Origin: Hirudo medicinalis
Taxonomy: Eukaryota > Annelida > Clitellata > Hirudinida > Hirudinidae
DNA: 64,000 nucleotides
Assembly (NCBI GenBank): GCA_011800805.1
Contig: MPNW01000072.1
Span: 111,471 to 175,470, forward strand
Direction of reading: 5' to 3'
The notes below the pieces were generated by a model. That model had not been told where the DNA came from. It was given only the letters and a program-made list of their open reading frames with translations, and made no database searches. Shown here in pieces: positions 58,881 through 64,000 of this stretch; positions within the stretch are counted from its first letter, which is position 1, and each line of letters starts with the position of its first letter. A program made the position numbers and the translations under genes.

Positions 58881-59596
58881 CACCCATAGGTCTATCCGAC
58901 CATCCATACCATTGATGACCACAAATAAGAAAATGTTTTAGCGGAATAATTTTAACAGAACCACCTCAATTACTCAATGTGTTCTTGTTTAGTTTATTTG
59001 CTTTATCAATTTCAACGTATTATCGCTCATGTCAATGTGTTATTATTAGTTATATTGTTAGCACATTACAAGTTATGTAATGCAAAAGGTCATCTTCATC
59101 ATCATCATAACCGTGATTATCATCATGACCTTGGTCAGCAACTTAATCCCGGAGAAGTTGTAATCAGCTTAATGTTTCAAGAGATGCGAAGTTGAAATTG
59201 TTTGAAAGGAATTGGAGATGATGAATGTGGCCAGTTGATATTTAATGGTGTGTTCATTCATCCTCATTCATTCACTCCATGATGGATTGTGACAACGTGG
59301 AAGAATTTGGAAAGAGCAATATTTCATCTTCATCTGTTAATTGGAACGATCACTGCTTGACAAAACACATTTCCATTCATCATCGGCTGGGTTAATTATT
59401 TCAATAAAATGGAGTTAAACTCACTCAAACAATTGGCTCCCTTCAAAACAAGCGAAATGTCTTCTCAGCTCATCTTCAGAAATGCAGCGCTAAGTAATTA
59501 TAAATCATAAAAGGGGGTGAACGAACGTCTCTGGCGCCGACAGAAGACTTGAGTTTTTTTTTATGGAGACAAACTTTCAAAATGAAATCCTAACAA
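58881..59596. other. Spacer, no gene recognised
   Basis: AT-rich sequence with a short CAT tract at 59095-59130. Small ORFs show no family resemblance. Confidence 0.4.
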
Positions 59597-59684
59597 GAGG
59601 TTGCTGTTGACATGCAAATCAAATGTTATAATGTGTTTAAGAGGTTGCTGTTGACATGCAAATCAAATGTTATAATGTGTTTAA
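59597..59684 (+). repeat. 44-bp tandem duplication
   Basis: Two consecutive, essentially identical 44-bp units starting GAGGTTGCTGTTGACATGCA, implying a recent duplication. Confidence 0.92.
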
Positions 59685-59907
59685 TTTGACACCTTTTGAA
59701 ACACATTTAAAATAACTTTTTCAAATTGAACACAATCATATTATTCAAAACAAAATACAAGAAAAACATGTTCAAATGAGTTACTGAGAGCGCAAATTGG
59801 GAGATATTCGTGTGATAGCTGGATTCTAATTAATGGCTACTTTGTGGCTAATTTGTGGCTAATTTCTTGACAAAGGTTTGTCACCAACGTCAAGAAATAA
59901 ATGGCTG

Positions 59908-60167
59908 CCTGTAACTTATTACTTTACAACCTGTAACTTATTACTTTACAACCTGTAACTTATTACTTTACAACCTGTAACTTATTACTTTACAACCTGT
60001 AACTTATTACTTTACAACCTGTAACTTATTACTTNNNNNNNCTTATTACTTTACAACCTGTAACTTATTACTTTACAACCTGTAACTTATTACTTTACAA
60101 CCTGTAACTTATTACTTTACAACCTGTAACTTATTACTTTACAACCTGTAACTTATTACTTTACAAC
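59908..60167 (+). repeat. 22-bp minisatellite with assembly gap
   Basis: About a dozen nearly perfect 22-bp units (CCTGTAACTTATTACTTTAC core), interrupted by seven Ns at 60035-60041, so the true copy number is unknown. Confidence 0.95.
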
Positions 60168-60456
60168 AATGCAACAATTACAATTACAACAAGGTAACTC
60201 CTTATTTTGTAACTTATTAGTTGTAAGTTGTTAATGTCCTCGTCAACATGCAACCATGGAAGAATTCATCGAATGAATAATCCTTTTCATGTTTTCAGTT
60301 CATTTGTGAAGAACTACGGGGTTTAATTAAAAATCATTTAATAATAAATAACATAAAATTGTTTTTAATTGAATTTAAAATTCTATTAAAGCCTGCAAAA
60401 ATTCGGTACAACATGACAACTTTGCACAATAAATCTAACAATGAAATATTTATAAT
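60168..60456. other. Spacer between two 22-bp arrays
   Basis: AT-rich sequence; its first 60 bp contain degenerate pieces of the preceding array (TAACTTATTAGTTGTAAG). No gene. Confidence 0.4.
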
Positions 60457-60765
60457 GTATTTATAAAATATTTGAAATGTATTTATAAAATATTTGAAAT
60501 GTATTTATAAAATATTTGAAATGTATTTATAAAATATTTGAAATGTATTTATAAAATATTTGAGATGTATTTATAAAATATTTGAAATGTATTTATAAAA
60601 TATTTGAAATGTATTTATAAATATTTGAAATGTATTTATAAAATATTTGAAATGTATTTATAAAATATTTGAAATGTATTCATAAAATATTTGAAATGCA
60701 TTTATAAAATATTTGAAATGTATTTATAAAATATTTAAAATGTATTTATAAAATATTTGAAATGT
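60457..60765 (+). repeat. Second 22-bp minisatellite, unrelated sequence
   Basis: About 14 units of 22 bp (GTATTTATAAAATATTTGAA core), one unit missing a single A. Unrelated in sequence to the 22-bp array at 59908. Confidence 0.95.
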
Positions 60766-60883
60766 TTTTTTTTAACATTTGAAGTGCTATAGACGGCCAT
60801 AAATTTCGATGTTTATCATTCATTTTTTAAAATTCTCATCTAAAATGAAGATGACGAATACGACGATGAGTTATTTACTTCAG

Positions 60884-60923
60884 CCAATCACCGCATCGGG
60901 ACAACAATAAATTTTGGCGCCAA
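60884..60923. promoter_or_regulatory. CCAAT box plus palindromic E2F-like site
   Basis: CCAAT at 60884-60888 is followed 26 bp later by the palindrome TTGGCGCCAA (60914-60923), which contains the E2F consensus TTTGGCGC. A GC-richer stretch with an ATG (60976) follows. This has the look of a promoter, but I could not model a gene from it on either strand. Confidence 0.35.
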
Positions 60924-63441
60924 CTCTCGACATCGCAACTTATCGTCTGCTCAGATGGGACTCGATACGCTCCAATGAATCCGGGAACAATCCAGGTGCC
61001 TCCAAACATGGATCCGTGCAGAAAATTACGGATAATTTACTGGAAAATAGTTTTAAAGAATAATTATAAATTTATTAAAAGCACAAATTGTAAGAATGCA
61101 AATGAATGTGTTGGAATTCCAATCTTTGAACTTTACGGAATTTTATAGACGAGACTTCGCTTGAAACCGATCATAATTTGATTTCGTGGCCAGTGACGCA
61201 CACTGTTTATATTGAGTGGTTGCCTGGCAACGGAATTAATGAATCCCTTTCGAACCAGAATAGAAATGAAGACAAACTCTTCAGATTCATCACCAGGATG
61301 ACGACGATGATGATTACGATAATGATGACGACGATAATGATGACGACGTGCTGAAAATGATGAGATCAAAATGGAAAATAAAGTCAAAATGAAAAGATGA
61401 TGTTCTTGAAAATCTGCGTCAATCATTATTTGTTACTTTCAACACAAATGGTAAATATTGTCGTCTGGTTTCAAATATCAAAAACCCCGAATGTCATGTT
61501 ATGATGTTATTGGTGTCACAAGTTATGATTCATAACCATGCAAAAATAAATAAAAGAAATTAGTATTTTAAATAATCATCACCTTAATGCGTTAAAGTTG
61601 TTCATTATTTGTAATATATTAATATTTAAGTAAATATTAAAAATTGAGAGATTAACAAATTATGAAAATGTGAAATAACGACCTTTCAGATGGTTGAAGC
61701 AGGTTTGAGTTGATTGAAACTCTGACAAATGATTGCCACGTGAGGCTGCAACTGTGATTGGCTCAAGTTAATTAGGATCAATTAATCTTCAGCAAACTCA
61801 ATCAAGCTCATTGAAGTCCAATATTTTTCCTTTATTTCATTCTCGATGGGGTCATTTCGTTCAATTTCTAGCATTTTAACCTTCCAATTGCTTAGTTTCC
61901 AACTTCGTTTGGCTGGTTAAATTTAGTTTTCAGAAAATAAGAATTAAAAATCTTCGTTTATATTTAAATTCCTTGGAAAGTTTTAGAATTTCTCGGGAAT
62001 TTTATTGTAAAAATTCATTTTTCGAGCGCCGCATCCGTTTATATATTTTTTAAACGAAAAACTAAATTATCCCGATATGATAAAAAGTCATGGTTATTTA
62101 AGGGAAAATGTTTTTATTCAGGATGTGTTATCAACTCAACTAAAGAAGAAGAAGAAGAAGAAGAAGATGGATGAACTTCATTTGTGTGACATCAGTCACA
62201 CCACATCAGTCACTCACATGTGGCCACTTCATGCAACTTTTCGTGATACGTTCCTGTGACGCTGATGCGAACGTCAGTGTAATGATGCAAAAGTTATTAC
62301 ATTGATGATGTGATGACATCACATTGCGTAAACTCATATTGAACTCGCTCGACCAACCCGTGTGGAATTTTGTGGTTAATAAATTTGTCAGCAACATTTT
62401 TTTTTGAAAATTTATAAAATTAAAGAAACAATTTACAAATAATGTACTTGCAATGGAATTATAACAAATCATAATGGACTTATAACGTATTTACAAAGAC
62501 ATCGTAATATGAAATGACAATTTAACAATAAATCACGACCAGACCGCAGAGGCTGACGAAATAAGGTTCTTTGGACTTCCCCTTTTATCGTCCAGGGCAC
62601 AGGCGTCGATATTTGGAGAAATAATTCAGCGAAATGTCTTCCTCCGTTGGTTTGTTGTCACCGAGTATGAGTTGCCATGACAACGAACAATTAACTGCTG
62701 ACCAACGGAACATCCAGACATCGTTGACCGTCATTTTGGAAACAAAAATCCGGAAGATCATCATCATCATTATCATTATCACCATCATCATCATCATCAT
62801 CATCAACTTGGGATTCTTAAAAACCTGAGTTTTCAGTGAAGCAAAACTTTAAAATAACGGTAATTGAAATGATGGGCGACAGCCTTATGACGACGATGAT
62901 GATGAAGATAGAGATGATGATGATGTTGATGACATTGATGTTGATGATGATGATGATGATGAGGAGGAGGATGATGGCGGGAAATTAAATATAACAAGCA
63001 TCGGAACCTTAATTGGGACCAGATTAACATGTCAGACAATATGTCTGCCACAATTTCCAGCCTCATCACAATTACGATAATAACCATCATCTTCATCTCA
63101 TCGTCGTCATCTTCATCGTCATCATCATCATCACCGGTGATCATCACAGGCCGATCAATATTCAAATTGATGAAATTTTTATTGATTCGGAATATTTATA
63201 GAAATCTTCATTTGAAGATGATGCTATATTAACTGCAAAACAGTCATCATCATCATCATCATTATCATCATCATCATTATCATCATCATCATCATCGTCG
63301 TCGTCGTCATCATCATCATCATCGTCATCATCATCATCATCATCATCACCATCATCGCCAAAGAAGCACAATTAACTCCGGAGTCGAATAAAATAACAAT
63401 AAAATGTGTCCTTGACAATAAACTCCACAGGTGACGAATGA
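60924..63441. other. Spacer rich in GAT/CAT and GAA microsatellites
   Basis: Contains GATGAC tracts at 61300-61348, (GAA)n at 62143-62168, CAT/ATT tracts at 62758-62805, GATGAT tracts at 62895-62975, and a long (CAT)n/(CGT)n tract at 63243-63360. ORFs across them translate to poly-Asp, poly-Met or poly-His. No gene supported. Confidence 0.5.
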
Positions 63442-63983
63442 TGACGTCACAGTGCACCATTAAAACTCCTCCCATCGTTATTGACGTCATCAGACGTCAT
63501 TATCGTTCTCGTCTCAATCATCTTCGCCATCACTATCCTATTATCATCTTGATTATTAATGCCGATACTGCCTTATCACTTTCGTCGTCGTCATCGTCAC
63601 CACCACCATCATCAGCAGCAGCAGCAGCATCATCATCATCATCAGATTCATCACCTTGAAAACAGAAAGTTTCCAGGCCAATGAATATTAAGAGTGTAAA
63701 GTCGGTATTTAATTTGAAATCAACAGGTCGTCTAATTCCAATTTGTGGCAACATCCCGCTGTCGTGAAAACATTCGTCACGAGTGACTGATGTGATGACG
63801 TCACAGGAGTGCAACGAAGCGTGGAATTGTCGCCAGTTTATTGAAGCAGGTGCTGGTCGGCTCCTAGAAAGAAATTGGAGTTTTATTATTCGAAACATCC
63901 TCACCTTGAAGTTCGATTTGACGATGAAATCTCACTGATGCCATCTTGAACGCCATCTTGAAAATGAATTCTAAATGACGTCA
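63442..63983. promoter_or_regulatory. Cluster of four CRE octamers (CREB/ATF sites)
   Basis: Perfect TGACGTCA palindromes at 63442-63449, 63482-63489, 63796-63803 and 63976-63983, plus a one-mismatch site at 63493-63500. Near the last, on the minus strand, AAGATGGC occurs twice around an ATG, resembling YY1 sites that overlap start codons. Likely a promoter for a minus-strand gene. Confidence 0.45.
63655..63863 (-). other. Candidate coding exon near the right edge
   Basis: On the minus strand the block has an acceptor (tttctttctag) and donor (CAAG before gtgatg) and stays open for about 69 codons, including SINWRQFHASLHSCDVITSV and RDECFHDSGMLPQIGIRRPV. A possible upstream first exon (63906..63953, ending CTTCAAG before gtgagg) has an incompatible phase, so the model is incomplete. 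No family recognised. Confidence 0.3.
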
Positions 63984-64000
63984 CCTGACACGTGGTGACT

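Noticed and set aside
58499..58915. 138-codon ORF of His-Ser-Phe-Ile-Arg repeats
   Set aside because: Translation of the CATTCGTT microsatellite; no non-repeat coding sequence attached.
63162..63490. Poly-Asp and poly-Met ORFs
   Set aside because: Translations of a long CAT/CGT microsatellite.

Overview
This is a eukaryotic, AT-rich genomic window with spliced genes, GT-AG introns that are often only 55-100 bp long, AATAAA polyadenylation signals and many simple repeats. The gene content is animal: CFAP20, DNAJA2, CDC23, IST1, a myosin regulatory light chain, RAB20, SLC35C2, OTUD4 and a C-type lectin. A single-exon innexin with YYQWAP and CWCP motifs points to a protostome. The style of the innexin loops suggests a lophotrochozoan (annelid or mollusc-like); that placement is inference, and no species can be fixed from the sequence alone.

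Layout. 1-2.7 kb: two CFAP20 genes head to head, the left one cut by the window edge. 3.1-7.3 kb (minus): a complete 10-exon DNAJA2 co-chaperone with a possible small nested gene on the plus strand of its long last intron. 8.1-12.4 kb (plus): a ZCCHC2/ZCCHC14-like zinc-knuckle gene sharing an upstream region with DNAJA2. 14.5-22.8 kb (plus): CDC23/APC8, IST1 and a non-muscle/smooth-type myosin regulatory light chain, closely spaced. 23.6-25.3 kb (minus): a RAB20-like GTPase with an apparent 1-nt frameshift. 26.1-27.6 kb (minus): a decayed, internally deleted Ty3/gypsy element. 29.5-30 kb (minus): a possible 44-residue two-exon gene. 32-36.2 kb (plus): SLC35C2 carrying a Tc1/mariner copy with intact terminal repeats in intron 7. 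37.8-39.1 kb: innexin. 40.7-42 kb: intronless dual-specificity phosphatase. 42.4-46.5 kb: OTUD4-like deubiquitinase. 47.1-48 kb (minus): intronless acidic protein of unknown function. 53.6-57.1 kb: a type II membrane C-type lectin whose six exons I could phase completely. From about 50 kb rightward the window is dominated by mini- and microsatellites, several with periods that are multiples of 11 bp. The right end holds four perfect CRE octamers and is a promoter candidate.

The genes are mostly unrelated housekeeping or signalling genes; I see no operon or pathway cluster. A family of about 100-bp dispersed repeats (five copies), a tRNA-Glu-derived pseudogene and two hAT-like transposon ends are scattered through introns and spacers. 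Exon models were built by eye from splice signals, reading phase and remembered family sequences; none was tested by alignment or RNA data.
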